A stretch of DNA of 64,000 nt from Prostheceraeus crozeri (GCA_907163375.1 CAJQUW010004596.1:1-64000); one strand, 5' to 3'. Counted from the first letter of the stretch, positions 12,501 through 24,129 are shown. Program-made: numbers and translations. Notes: a model not told the origin generated them from the letters alone.

Positions 12501-13080
12501 TTGGAAATTGATGGTAGATGTCTTTGACAAAAGATTTGTTTTTATCCGTTATCGCATGAAGCGCCTAAAGAAAATGAAATGAGTACGTCTAACTTCATCG
12601 GGATGATTAAACCGTCTTAACTACAACTCAAATAGGAATTCAAGAACATAATAGGCAAATGTAAAAGCAATACAAAACGAGCAGTCTCGCAAATCAATTC
12701 TAATCAGTGTATAAAGATGCGTATCCTCTTCATCTGTGAAGGTACTCTGCCATGACATGAAAACGTCACAGGGCAATATTTTTACACGGAAATATTCGTA
12801 TAATATCATTAGTTATTGGACATTTGCCAAAGATTCCATAATAGATGTCACATTTGCCATGCCCAGACATGGCTGCAATTTTTGAATATGGAAGTTGTGT
12901 CGATGTTGAAAGATGTAAGCTGGGCGGTCTTGGAGGTCCTAACAAGCTCTCAAAATTTCTTGGAAGCGTCATCTTCGCTTGTGAACAAATCGAAATATGT
13001 AAATCAGTGGTTTGCATTAGATCGATCGGACCTGTAAGGCTTGTTGTTGAAGCATAATGCATATTAGCCGAGCCCTAGAC

Positions 13081-13520
13081 TTCTGTTTGGGTTTTATGCC
13101 CGCCATTTTGAATTTTTCTTATTTCTCGAAGTGTTAGCCGCATGATATTCCAACAGTGACAACTGAAAAGAGCGTATCAAACTACATCGAAAGCTATTGA
13201 CGAAATAATCAAGACCTTTTTAAATCTACATAGTCTCAGAATGCAGTTTTGGTTTCATGTTCACCATTTTGAATTTCAGTCATTTTCATAAAAAGGGCCA
13301 ATCGTATGATTTTTTAGCTATTATATTTGAAAAGAGCAGCTCAAACTTCATAGAAAGCTGTTTGGAAATAGATGAGAATTTTTTTAATCCACTCCCAGAA
13401 TGCAGTTTCCGTTTTTCCGTCCGCCATTTTGCATTCTTGCAATTTTCTCAGAAAGGGCTAATTGCGTGATTTTTTGACAATTGTATTTGAAGAGAGCGGG
13501 TAAAATTACACAGGAACACA
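13081..13520 (+). repeat. Diverged tandem repeat, about 160 bp, three units
   Basis: The motif CGCCATTTTGAATTTTTC and its variants recur at about 13,101, 13,262 and 13,423. Each is followed by an ATTTTC...AAAGGGCYAAT segment, a GAAAAGAGC segment and CAGAATGCAGTTT before the next unit. Spacing is about 160 bp. The units differ at many positions, so the array is old. Confidence 0.65.
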
Positions 13521-13718
13521 TTTCGGAAAATCTTGAAAGTCGTCACTGAAATAATATGTTCACTTCTTCTTGTAACAGTGAAGAAATTCTTCACATCAAA
13601 GCTAGAGACCTCGAAATGCTCATCAAGCAAAGTTAATAACTTCAATTCATCGACAAGTTGAAAAGTATCTTTATGGTTGTATGTTTTCGCAAACTACTTT
13701 CTCATTAATATACATATG

Positions 13719-13760
13719 GGTCATTCCACGACGATTCACTCAATTTTCGGAACTTTTTGT
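13719..13760 (+). repeat. GGGTCATTCCACG repeat end
   Basis: GGGTCATTCCACGACGATTC resembles the terminal repeat of the MITE at 24,881-25,220. No matching inverted end is visible nearby, so this is probably a broken or solo end. Confidence 0.35.
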
Positions 13761-14154
13761 GGCACTTAGTCACCGATTTTCCTGATTTTCGGATATATGT
13801 TTGCAAAATCTGTATTATTGGTTTCCAGAGATATTTTTAGAAATTTGATTTTTTCCGAAATTTTAAAATTCTCAAAATATATATTTTCACGCAGCAGTAA
13901 CTTTTTCAGTAGGCCTACATTTGATAGTCAACCAAACTTTGTATGCAGCATTAAGGGCGGTTTATACTTCTACGCGCGTAGCATACGCGCCGGCTTCCCC
14001 GCGCCAAGAGAGAGGAAAATACTCTGACGTCATCACATGAAGAGTGATTCACCCGGTCATTTGGACATGAAGAGAATCTACGCGCGTAGATTTCGGCAGT
14101 TGACTCGCATCTTACTTTTACGCGCTACGGCAGCAGACTTACGCTCCAGCAGAC

Positions 14155-14364
14155 ATGCAGGAAGTTGAGAGAGATGCCGATTTTGAGGATAAATTGATAG
14201 AGGAAGTGAAGAAATATGAGCATTTATACAACACAGGGAGCAGAGATCACAAGGCTCAATAGATGACAGCCTAATCTTGGATAACTATCGCCGAATCAGT
14301 GGGAAGGAGTGTCAAAGATTGTAAAGATAAATGGAAGTATTTGAGGGACCAGTATGCGTCTTGA
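14155..14364 (+). pseudogene. MADF (Myb/SANT-like) protein remnant of Harbinger element
   Basis: From the ATG at 14,155 the frame reads a MADF-like start (DFEDKLIEEVKKYEHLYN) and, after two in-frame stops near 14,260-14,276, continues with SWITIAESVGRSVKDCKDKW and KYLRDQY. This is the typical shape of the DNA-binding accessory protein encoded by PIF/Harbinger elements. A further stop follows. It cannot give a working protein. Confidence 0.65.
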
Positions 14365-14500
14365 GCGTATTGAATTCTCCGGTCAGCTCCCTTGTAACAT
14401 TCAGAGGCCTGATGTAGTGAGCTCTTCTTCTTCTTCTTCTCTTCTTGCACTTTTTATGTAGCTGATATAAATTCAAAATGTCGGCGGTTTCTTCTTCCAT
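14360..14500 (-). pseudogene. PIF/Harbinger nuclease N-terminal remnant
   Basis: The minus-strand frame starting at 14,500 contains KKCKKRRRRRRAHYIRPLN and then GEFNTL, matching the basic run, the RPLN motif and the GEFN motif at the N-terminus of Harbinger DDE nucleases. The catalytic domain is absent. It converges on the MADF remnant. Confidence 0.55.
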
Positions 14501-14784
14501 TTCAAATCGTAGTCACTTTCAAACGGCAACGCGGACAACTGTAGACGACGCGTAAAGTATAAACGCTCGCCCGCGCGTATCCATAAACATTCCCAATGTT
14601 TTGGCAGCATCAGATCACGTGATTGCTGACTCTTAGCGCAGCGCGTATATACGCGCGCAGAAGTATAAACTGCCCTTTAGCTGGGAACATACGAATTCAT
14701 GTATGATCGAATTTCAACGGGTAATTGCAGGTATATAGAACGGAGATACACGGCTACAAAGATGATAAAAAATAGGGTCCGCGA

Positions 14785-14860
14785 AAAGACTCAAAAATGT
14801 AAACTTATTTCACAACTTTCTAAATTCTTCTTGCCCGAAATAACCATGATAATTGTGCTG
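14785..14860 (+). repeat. Left arm of outer inverted repeat
   Basis: About 75 bp, containing CTTGCCCGAAATAACCATGA, is repeated in reverse complement at about 18,705-18,785 with few differences by eye. It flanks the larger inner inverted repeat. Confidence 0.6.
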
Positions 14861-15079
14861 CTGGATATCAATGTGTTTCACATATGTGATCTTAGGCGGC
14901 AACTAGAATACATGGAGCTATACCGGGCGTTCAAGAAAAATGCCGAAAATGGCTGTTTTCAAGCTGGGCTAGCTTTTTTCTGTATCTTGTTTTGACTCCA
15001 AATTGATCTCGAAACTCAAAAACATGCTCAATTACTTGTAGAAGAAACTTGATCAGGGAACAGACAGATAAAGTGGTAT

Positions 15080-15410
15080 AAGTTGGACCAATTTTAATTT
15101 TGCACATTTTTTCAGTATATGATGTCAACATTATATAAGTAGTATCGAGAAGTTGCATTTATAGCACAATAGGATATGAAAACGTTTAAGTTGGTGAGCA
15201 GTAAGAGATGATTCCCTTTGATAGACATTATAGATTTAACTTTGATATATTGCAACAGAGCCAACTATGACTTTCGAAGCTTCGAGTTTGTTGAACTAGA
15301 TTATGCTTTATCAATCGACATTGTACTTTTTGAATAGTAAAGTTTATGCGAAATGCTCAAGATCGATTTACCTTACTGTTTTCTGAAGTAATCAATTATT
15401 TTTTATAATT
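15080..15410 (+). repeat. Left arm of inner inverted repeat
   Basis: About 330 bp recurs in reverse complement at about 16,850-17,170. Shared landmarks are TTTCGAAGCTTCGA, ATCAATCGACATTGTAC, TACTGTTTTCT and AAGTAATCAATTA, in mirrored order. Divergence by eye is roughly one base in ten plus small gaps. No coding sequence is apparent. Confidence 0.7.
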
Positions 15411-16849
15411 TTATCTTTTCTAATGGAGAAACATTCACAATAAATCGTAGAAACAGAAACTGCATTGATTTCATGTTGTGATTTTGTAAATGGCCTTTAA
15501 CTCGCACAGTATGGCAGAATATTTTCTGAGCGACACTCACGAATCATCAATATTAATCTATAGACCCTAATAGATCACCTGATGTATTGTCGACAGAATT
15601 TCGAGCTTCATTTTCTTGATCTTTTCCTCTGGATGGCAGCAACATTTTCACAGGTATCGCTGTTGGTAAGCATGATACTACTGATTGGTAAGCATAATCA
15701 GTCAAGGATCTCATATATAGGCTGCCTTCTGTATTTTTAAATGCTACTGAGAATCTCTCATCTGCGTTTTACTCATCATATTCGAGATCTTTATGTATCT
15801 AGCGAACCTGAATCACACCTGAAAAATATATTTCAGACTTGTCATGTGGAAATGCAGGCTTGTTTAGGTAAGATACATAGATATTACACGACGACGACTG
15901 ACTGACTGAATTTCATGTAACTTTGGATTTGTAATTGAGCTACCAATTATTTCAAATATTCACTCACGTTAATTGAAATCAAAAAATGAAGAATTTCCAA
16001 TGAGTAGAAGCAGTCGTGGACAAATATTTTAGGTATCACAATCAATATCCCATGTAAATTATTGATTACGTTTGATATCAAATTGCTGTTGTTGATCCCT
16101 CTGATTCATAAATCACTCATACGAATGTAACCAAATTATTCCTTTTAATAATTTCAATAGATCTTGTAAAGAAAGACTCATATCATTTTTTTGAAATTAA
16201 ATTGCTCCTCAGTCTTTTAGTCTTTATATGCAAAAGAAACCCATTATTATAGATGTAGGTTTCACAAAAAGAAAACAAGCTAAAGCGGGATTCTACCCAA
16301 CCTTCGAAAGCAAAACGTAATGCTATTTCATATATTTGGTAATAACAAGGCATGCGAGTACATTTCATTATAGTCCAGGAAAAAATTTAATTATATTCTT
16401 GTCCATAAAGACCATGTGTTTGTGTTTCATCTAACCAATTTCATTTGACTATCACGTGATCAATTTAAAATGCTTACGAAAAGACCTCACAGCGGAATGA
16501 AGCGGCTTCTCATAATAAACAGTTTCACAGTACCATAATACTAAAATATCAATAGGCCTACTGTTTTCAATTTGAGGTTTACCTATTGATTTGTGTAATC
16601 GAAAATGCATTTCCTGTATGAAGGACCTTTCGATCCTAACCTGATGATCATGGTAATTCATAAGTATAAGTCTGTCATCTGTCATTGAAAGAGATTCTAC
16701 ATATTACATACAACCAATTCATTTTCCACCACAATCGAATTGTCTTGCATATCTATTCTTCGCAATATTTTTCAACGTCAACTTTGAAATAGTGTTTGTT
16801 GCAAATGTAATAGGGCTCTCCTCCGGTTCGCTGCGAATGATATCTTACT
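15411..16849. other. Spacer of the inverted repeat, no gene seen
   Basis: About 1.4 kb of AT-rich DNA between the inverted arms, with only chance frames up to about 77 codons. I see no transposase or retroelement motif. Confidence 0.4.
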
Positions 16850-17170
16850 ATCAGAATAAATGAAATTATTAAAAGTAATTGATTACTTTAGAAAACAGTA
16901 AGATAAATCGATCCTGAGGATTTCACAGAAACTTTACTATTCAAAAGTACAATGTCGATTGATAAACCTCGAAGCTTCGAAAGTCATATTTGGCTATATT
17001 TCAATATATCAAAGTTAAATCTATAATTTCTATCAAAGGGAATAATCACATACTGCACACCAACTAAACGATTTTTCTAGTACTATTGTGTTATAAATGC
17101 AACTTCTCTGTACTACTTATATAATACTGACATCATACACTGAAAGAATGTGCAAAATTAAAATTGGCCA
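16850..17170 (-). repeat. Right arm of inner inverted repeat
   Basis: Reverse-complement partner of the arm at about 15,080-15,410, matching over nearly its whole length. Together they form a fold-back structure with a 1.4-kb loop. Confidence 0.7.
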
Positions 17171-18704
17171 TTTTGCATGTATACCCACAGACATAGGATT
17201 AGGGAAGGACTGCCTGCTGTCATTCATTCACCGTTATTTGCGCTGAAGCAGCAATTTTTTTTGTTTACATCGACGGCCGCTGAAAATACTTGGGCAGGAA
17301 GGTAGAGTCAGCCAGCGGCAAAATATGAAAGATCGGTAAATGACAATGTTTTACTAGAATTACAGAATGTAATAACTTGTTTAATTGCTGAATTAACAAA
17401 TCTGCAGGTTACAAATGAAACAGAAATGAGCGTGGTATTCAGGATTGTCCAGTCTATGTTGTAGAATCTGTGCCTACAAAAAATCAGATTGTCACCTGCT
17501 CTGCTTGGCAAAGTTATCAAGCGATCAGTTGCGATTGATCTGAATGTCTCCTGTCTCTATGAAGATGGGCTAATTAATTCAATATCGATCTTCTCCCATG
17601 CTCGATCGCAAATAATTTTCAGATGTTTTAGAGCAGTGAAGGATCGCTCTCCTGTAGTGTTCGTAACTGGGATTGTTGCAAAAACCCATGACTAATTCCT
17701 GAGTGGGGCCATGGCCCGATGGCCTCCCCCTAAATACGTTACTATTTAGCCCTCGTCTTTATTTATGTATTACATAAGCACAGAAATCTTCAAAATGGCT
17801 TTATACAATATCTTGCTTAGTGTTGGTTAGGTGTACAAAAGCATAAATTAAACCTTATAATAAAAATGATCTAACTAAAAAAGTTTCTTCAAACTTGTCG
17901 GTCTGAAAAGGCGACTAAAGACAGGCCTACACGTGACTCATTTCTTTACAGGAAGCTGAAAGAAGAATTTCTGACATCAATGGTGAAGATTATTATTTTG
18001 AAAAGTTGTGAAACTGCTGCTATTGTTAAAGATGTTGTTTGTGATAGAAACAGTGTCAATTTCAAAGCAGCTGAGACACTTTCTGACTTTCTTTTCTGAG
18101 ACACACAGAACAATTTTGAAAAATGAAATTGAGTCCCATTTCTTTGTCAGGCCGCAAACGAAAAATAGAATTATTGAATTTTTGACACGTGCCATTTTTC
18201 GTAAAGTACACGAGAAATCTAATGCATGACTATCAAATTCTTACTCATAATAATTCTGATGGGACATTTAATGAAATTAAATTGATTTACCTTGAAGATG
18301 TTTATATATTGCAAGCAAATGATTCACTAATTCTCACAAATAAGTTGGGTGTAAAACATCTTCATCACAAACTGGCGATCAATGATCGTATTCTTTTCAT
18401 AGAAGAAAGGTTCATCTATAACTGCAAATCGTTAAATCATACTTGAATTTATAAACTTGCCATGCAAAGAGATGCAATTTTATCAAGCTGTAATTACGAA
18501 AAGACTGAATAAACACTTGTATCAGGAACCATGCGCACTAATGGCGCATAAATGGAAATGGTGTAAATGTTTTGCAGTTATAGATGAACCTTTCTTCTAT
18601 GTTCAACTTCTTTACATTTTCGCATTTTCCTTAAAAACGTCTGTTTTTCGACGCTTATCGAATGTTGCGTCGAAACTGTAGCACCGATTGACCAGAAAAC
18701 GTTT
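17171..18704. other. No gene recognised
   Basis: AT-rich DNA between the inner right arm and the outer right arm. Overlapping plus-strand frames at 17.9-18.45 kb (up to 85 codons) show no recognised domain and may be an eroded coding relic. Confidence 0.35.
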
Positions 18705-18785
18705 GGGAAACACAATTATCATAGTTATTTCGGGCAAGAAGAATTTAGAAAGTTGTGAGATAAGTTTACATTTTTTGAGCCTAAA
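18705..18785 (-). repeat. Right arm of outer inverted repeat
   Basis: Reverse-complement partner of about 14,785-14,860. The insertion or decay that separates it from the inner right arm is not resolved. Confidence 0.6.
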
Positions 18786-18789
18786 CATA

Positions 18790-20398
18790 GGTGTCATCAA
18801 ACTACTTATAAAAATATTTCTTCATTAATTGCTAAAATTGCGGATCCAAAACTTCACACTTTGACCTTCTATTTGATATAAGCAATCTATTATCATCACG
18901 ATGGCTTCTCTTCAATCAAATCACTTGATTTTCTTGAATTATGAGGTGAAGACACATTGTTACCAAAGATAACCAAGAATTAGCCTCCAAATGCATTAAT
19001 ATTCAAATATTTTGCTCCTATGAATATCGGGAAATCAGTGTTAGTCCGCAAACACTAAATTGCTTCGTTGACACCAACATTTAGCAGTCAATCTTGCATG
19101 CATAACATACATAGTGGGTTATGATTTAAGATTCGCTTATTATTCCCAATATGCTTTTTATCTATCAAGTACTATATGATTTTCCACAGTATTTATGAAA
19201 GGAAAAATAGCAATTTTTTGATTAATATGTTATCTTAGGCATATGGATGGTCACCCGAAATTGAAATATTATCAGGCTTCGATTCAGATGCAGCAAAAAA
19301 GTCCTGGTGATTTTGAAAGATAATGAACTTCAAAGTTCAATACACTAAAAATTCTCTCGCAGACTTAACTTTTTAATACTTCCAATCTTACTCATAAGCA
19401 ATGATTCGGCACAAAACGTAGGTGCCAGCAAATTAAAAGATGATTTTTGCGGTGTACCATTTCACTCGCTGCTATAATCAAAACTAAACATGTCTCTAAA
19501 CTACAAGCTGCTCATCTAGAAAGGGGCCGATGTGGGTGGGAAATGATTGGATATTGCTTTATTAAATTCATGGATCTACCTCGCACAAGTATCAGCAAAA
19601 GATCCGTATAAACTTATATATTGAGCTTGAAGTAAATATTGAAGAATTCAAATGATATTTGAACTGACGGCTTGCTATAAAGGTAATCTACGCAAAAACA
19701 AGTGTTAGGTATTGTTCAGGGTTCTTATGAAGAAATCGTTGCTCTACACTGTAAATCGCTGGATACGAAAAATACATACAAACATATACCAAAATTACAT
19801 ACAATTTGAAACTAACATCTGATTCTCACATAACACAAGATTCTCGCATGCTTACAGATATCTGGTATGTTTTTCATACCACATCTCGCTTACTTTCGTA
19901 TGTGATTGGTATGTAGCGATACGGACTATTATATCTGTGATTGGCTATTTTACACTGAAATGCGAGTTGTTGGTATGTTTTATATACGAGACCCGATGCA
20001 AAGTCATCCTTATTCGTATGCCTCTGGTATACGTGTAGCTTTAAGTCAGATAGCAAAAAATATATTGTAATACATACTACTGTCAAATAACTTTTTACGG
20101 TAATACCAGTCATGGATATTTTTGTTTGATAGAGTGATATTTAACTAGATTAGATTTATTGTGAATTTTGTGCTCCACGAGATTGTCGTCGTTGTTTCTT
20201 GTCTAGCAACATTAATAGGACGTTTAGTTAGCTCTACTTCAATGACCAAGTTGATTAATACCAACTAATTCAAACGAAATCTTTAGTGAAATCTTGATGA
20301 CTTATATATCTTAAACATAACTATTTTTGTGTTCATGAATTATAATGTGTTTTTATTTCGGATTGATAATATGCTTAATTTCAAAATAACACAATGCA
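18790..20398. other. No gene seen; GTATG-rich repeat near 19.74-19.92 kb
   Basis: Mostly featureless. At 19,744-19,760 a 17-bp stretch CTACACTGTAAATCGCT has its exact reverse complement at 24,291-24,307. Near 19,895-19,925 a CGTATGTGATTGGTA segment also matches one at about 24,264-24,290. These may be copies of one small non-autonomous element. Confidence 0.4.
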
Positions 20399-20659
20399 TG
20401 ATTGTTGATGGTTGACTACTTATTGATTATTCATGAAATGCCTTAGACTTGCGTGTATTAAAATCGAATTCCGTATTGTAAGTTTGACTCTTGAATGTCA
20501 TTATCTCACTACTTACAGAACAGTAGTAGCATTAGTGTGATCTTTATTGACAAAAGGCCCTAAATCCGGGTGTCCCACGGCGAACCCCCTCCCAACACAA
20601 AGTCAAGATTATTTACCGGTCACGGTGTGTTTTTTAGGGGTTATACCTCAAGTTTCATG

Positions 20660-20972
20660 CCCACTCTAGAAACTAAATGGAGATTGCTTAATATATCATA
20701 GGGAGTATAAAAAAGTAAATTTGAAAAATGTCTATCGAGCCCTTTCCTTTCAGCAGCTTTTTGGCACTTTTTTGCTTTTCCACATAATTGTTCTAATACA
20801 TTTTCCTTGAAGTAATGTGCCCACTCTACAAACTAAATGCAGATAGCTTCACATGTCCTAGGAAATACTTTAAATGCAAATTGAAAATAATCTGTCGAGC
20901 CCTTTTCTTTCAGCAGCTGGTTTCCACTTTTTCGCTTTTTTGCATAATTGTCATAGCACGCTTTCCTCGAAA
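20660..20972 (+). repeat. Two tandem 155-bp units replacing transposase N-terminus
   Basis: Units at about 20,660-20,810 and 20,819-20,972 each run from GCCCACTCTA through TCGAGCCC and TTTCAGCAGCT to TTTCCTYGAA. They stand where copy 2 has about 540 bp of transposase 5' region. Confidence 0.65.
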
Positions 20973-20979
20973 ATTTCCT

Positions 20980-21385
20980 TCTCGTTGCATCAAGAACTTA
21001 ATGAAGACTCTCCTGATCAACGTTTGAATTTTTGTGAGGACTTACTGCGTTTATTGGAACGAGATCACCAATTGATCAATAAAGTTGTCTGGACACGCGA
21101 GGCGAAGTTCTTTTTAAACGGAACTGTGAATCGCCACAATTCAGTTTATTGGTCAGATCACAGCGAGCTTCGTCTGAGCACCAAGTCCATGGACCAACGT
21201 GGTGTAACAGTGTGGGCTGGCATTTCATCCCGAGGTGTGACGGAGCTATTCTTCTTTCGAGAGACTGTCAAAGGAGAGAATTATCTTAGTATGCTGGAAA
21301 GCGTGCTGCCGCGAATCACCGATCTTGGGATCATTTACATGCAGGATGGGGCACCGGCGCATTATTACCGTTCCGTCATAAATTA
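20980..21385 (+). pseudogene. Mariner-type transposase fragment, copy 1
   Basis: Reads FSLHQELNEDSPDQRLNFCE, then VVWTREAKFFLNGTVN, VTVWAGISSRG and MQDGAPAHYYRS. The second catalytic Asp (QDGAPAHY) is present; the first is Arg. The frame is cut by the Tc1 insertion and resumes after 23,662 with the WPPRSPDLT motif. Confidence 0.75.
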
Positions 21386-21735
21386 CAGTAGCGAGCATAT
21401 TAATTGGGTCACCCTGAAAATTCATAGATTTTGATGCTTGGTGCACATTGTTTGCTTGATACATGACTCAAATGTGCATGTATCAATAGAGACAATGTGA
21501 CATCAATGTGAGACATCAAAACAGATAATTTCAAATAACTGCAACCCAGCACACACGCACAGCAAAGTGTGACAACAATTGTATATGAGCGTGGGAGAAT
21601 TCAAGCTGTATAGTTGATCATAGAAAGTTGTCAAGTTATTGATTAATGAAAGCTTTCTCGACACACAATTATTGTGATCTCTCAGCGGCTCAATCTATGA
21701 CCATGGCATTCAATCCAAGAATATGACAGTTCACT

Positions 21736-23517
21736 ATGGATATCGGTGAGAACGCACGTGTAAGAATTATAACCTTATGGCAGGATGCACGACAAAGCCA
21801 GAGACAGGTTTCGAAGATAACAGGGATTTCACAGTCATCGGTAAATAGAATTGTGAAACGGTATAGAGAGACTGGCGAAATCTTGCCACAAAGAGTCGGC
21901 AAATGTGGACGTAAAAGACTTTCGACATCACATGACGACCGACAGATTCTTAGGGCAAGCATGATTGATCCACGTCTTACAGCGTTGGATATCAAGAGAG
22001 AAATCGTTCACCCTTATCCGTCCATACGATCCGACGCCGACTGATTGATGGTGGCAGAAAATCGCTGAAGCCCATACAAAAATCGGTGAAGCCGCTCTTG
22101 ACAGCTCGTATGAAACAGTCGCGACTGCAATGGGCTCGGAATCATAAGGATTGGACTTCAGCTCAATGGGAAAAAGTGAGTAGGCCTTTCCACTGCTTTT
22201 CCTGTACTTTTTCTATGGTGATTGTGATTAAGATATTAGATTGCATATCTTCATTAAGCTTTTTATCATTCAATTCAATTGCTCATTTAATTATCAGTGA
22301 CGAAATGTCAAAAATTTTATATTGGGAGTACCATCAGACTACTGCATACCAGAATTAAAGAGCACGTTACTCAAAAAGCATCATCAGTACATAAACATTT
22401 GAAATTATGCAACAGTAACCACATAACAACAGAAGTAATAACACAAGAACACGACAATACTAACATCAGACTACGTGAAGCAGTGTGGATCAACAAGCTA
22501 CAACCGAAAATTAACTCGAGAGAAGAACGTGAACAATATAAATATTTCCTTTTTGTATGAATTATTTGATAACATTTTCTATACTTATACCTCCATGAAG
22601 AATTTTTACATCTATGTAATTATTACATCTATGCACTTCATATACTATCAATACTTCTATGGATTTTATTTACTTACTGAAACCTTGATATCTTACTAAC
22701 AATATTTTCAAAATCGTTTGATATTTGTAAACATAAAATCCTTTTATCCCCTGACACGGCCAGTGTAGGCGAAAATTTGGGAAATAAAACAATTATCAGT
22801 GAAATATGTCTAATCTTTAACTATTTTGACAGAAATCAGTTTTTGAGGGTATTTTCTTCTTAAAAATGAGTAGGCCTACGTCGTTAAAGAAGGAAATAAG
22901 TGAATAAACAATTTCCTATCTTTCTTCTTCAGGTTATCTTCAGTGATGAGGCAAGTATTGAAGTCCAGATGGCACACCCGCGTCGGATACGTAAGGGACC
23001 TGAGATTTACTCAAGCCGCCACATGGCCATGCGCGTGAAGAAGCCACAGAAAGTGATGATCTGGGCGTGTATGAGTAGTCAAGATATGGGACGGATACAT
23101 GTTGTTGATGGATCGATGAATGCTAATCAGTATCTTTGTGTACTAAGGACTCGTTTGGTCCCTCAGGCAAGTGATTGGTTCGGGGATGGCTTCATTTACC
23201 AACAAGATAACGCCCCCTGCCACACAGCCAAAGTGATCAAAAAATACTTTGAGGAGAATCAAATTCGAGTGTTACCATGGCCGAGCAATTCTCCAGACAT
23301 GAGCCCGATAGAAACAATGTGGGCTATCATCAAACGGCAACTGCAGCGATACACCCTTACCAGTCGAAGTGACTTGATCAATCGGCTTCTCGACGTAACA
23401 CAGCGTGACACTGAGGTGAGGCAAAAACTTGATGAGAGTTGTAGAAAGTTGATGTTGAGCATGCCTGAACGTCTGAGCGCGTTATTGCAAGCCAAAGGTG
23501 GCCACACCAAGTTTTAA
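21736..23517 (+). pseudogene. Tc1-like DD34E transposase with one intron
   Basis: The ATG at 21,736 begins a paired-type helix-turn-helix (SQRQVSKITGISQSSVNRIV) and a GKCGRKR linker. Exon 1 runs to 22,175. The donor GTGAGT at 22,176 and acceptor TTCTTCAG ending at 22,932 join QWEK to VIFSDE in phase. Exon 2 carries the first Asp (FSDEAS), the second (YQQDNAPCHT) and the Glu (SPIETMW) 34 residues further on. One frame slip near 22,015 in exon 1 stops the frame early. Otherwise the protein looks whole. Confidence 0.85.
22188..22866 (+). mobile_element. Penelope-like element 3' fragment in the Tc1 intron
   Basis: The fragment is flanked by an 11-bp duplication TGAGTAGGCCT (22,177-22,187 and 22,867-22,877). 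Without it the host intron would be about 67 bp. Its frame at 22,297-22,560 (87 codons) encodes a GIY-YIG endonuclease end: KFYIGSTIRLLHTRIKEHV, SSVHKHLKLC and EAVWINKLQPKIN, typical of Penelope-like retroelements. The reverse transcriptase part is missing, as in 5'-truncated copies. The 3' region holds a CTGA...GAAA motif near 22,751-22,774. Confidence 0.8.
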
Positions 23518-24129
23518 CACGCTGGTGTACTAAAATATACATTGTTTATGGACTTGTAAGACTTTTGTGTTCAGAAATTCAAAAGAATCAAAGGAAAATA
23601 AACATAAAGGCACATTTACGGTGAAAATTGTGGGTGACCCAATTAATATGCTCGCTACTGTACTTAAACAGTAATTTTCCCAACCGCTGGATTGGACGCC
23701 GTGGTAGCCTTTTGGAATGGCCTCCAAGATCACCAGACTTAACAGCGCGTGATTTTTTCTTTAGGGACACATAAAAGAGATTGTATACAGGAGTCATCCT
23801 CAAACCTTGGATGAATTGGAAGACTGTATTCATACTGTGTTTCGTGACATAGACGAGCTTTGATGTAGAAAAGTATATTCTGAAGCTGTTCAAAATAGAA
23901 TTCGACTCTGTGTGCGGGAAAATGGTCAACATATTGAACATAAATTATAAAAGTTTAATTAAGACGCGTTTCGTGCTTTGTATGAACTGCAGAAATTACT
24001 CTAATAAGGGAATAATGACCTTTTGATCACAACGTATCAATGTAGGCTATATTATAATTTGAGATAATGATGGAAATCGTTTGGGGGGCGGGGGGTGGTT
24101 CGCTGTGGACACCCGGTACTTGGGACATG

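Larger units (their letters stand above)
13951..14679. mobile_element. Deleted PIF/Harbinger (ISL2EU-like) element with TTA duplication
   Basis: Inverted ends of 27 bp at 13,954-13,980 and 14,650-14,676 match at 25 positions and begin AGGGCGGTTTATACTTCT. TTA flanks both sides (13,951-13,953 and 14,677-14,679), the target duplication expected for PIF/Harbinger. Inside, a plus-strand MADF-type remnant meets a minus-strand nuclease N-terminus, which matches the two-gene plan of this superfamily. At 723 bp it is an internally deleted, non-autonomous copy rich in CGCG near its ends. Confidence 0.8.
21386..23660 (+). mobile_element. Tc1-like element with perfect 29-bp ends and TA duplication
   Basis: The ends at 21,386-21,414 and 23,632-23,660 are perfect 29-bp inverted repeats starting CAGTAGCGAG, flanked by TA (21,384-21,385 and 23,661-23,662). 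Removing the element restores the mariner sequence seen in copy 2. It is absent from copy 2, so it inserted after the unit was duplicated. The perfect ends point to a recent insertion. Confidence 0.92.
20566..24116 (+). mobile_element. Mariner-type (D,D42D) element, copy 1, interrupted
   Basis: The ends are imperfect inverted repeats beginning CCGGGTGTCC (20,566 and, reversed, 24,116). Between them lies the C-terminal half of an IS630-Tc1-mariner transposase, split by a Tc1 insertion at 21,386-23,660. The N-terminal half present in copy 2 is replaced here by two tandem 155-bp units. The first catalytic Asp of the DEAKFF motif has become Arg. The frame slip and the TGA near the C-terminus are shared with copy 2. 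Confidence 0.75.

Noticed and set aside
12766-13062. Overlapping frames on both strands near 12.8-13.06 kb
   Set aside because: Frames on opposite strands are equally open and lead into a tandem repeat; nothing recognisable.
17930-18450. Overlapping plus-strand frames considered as a transposase relic
   Set aside because: No motif of any family could be found in the three frames.
21246-21464. Minus-strand frames over the mariner and Tc1 ends
   Set aside because: Antisense shadows of transposase coding and inverted repeats.
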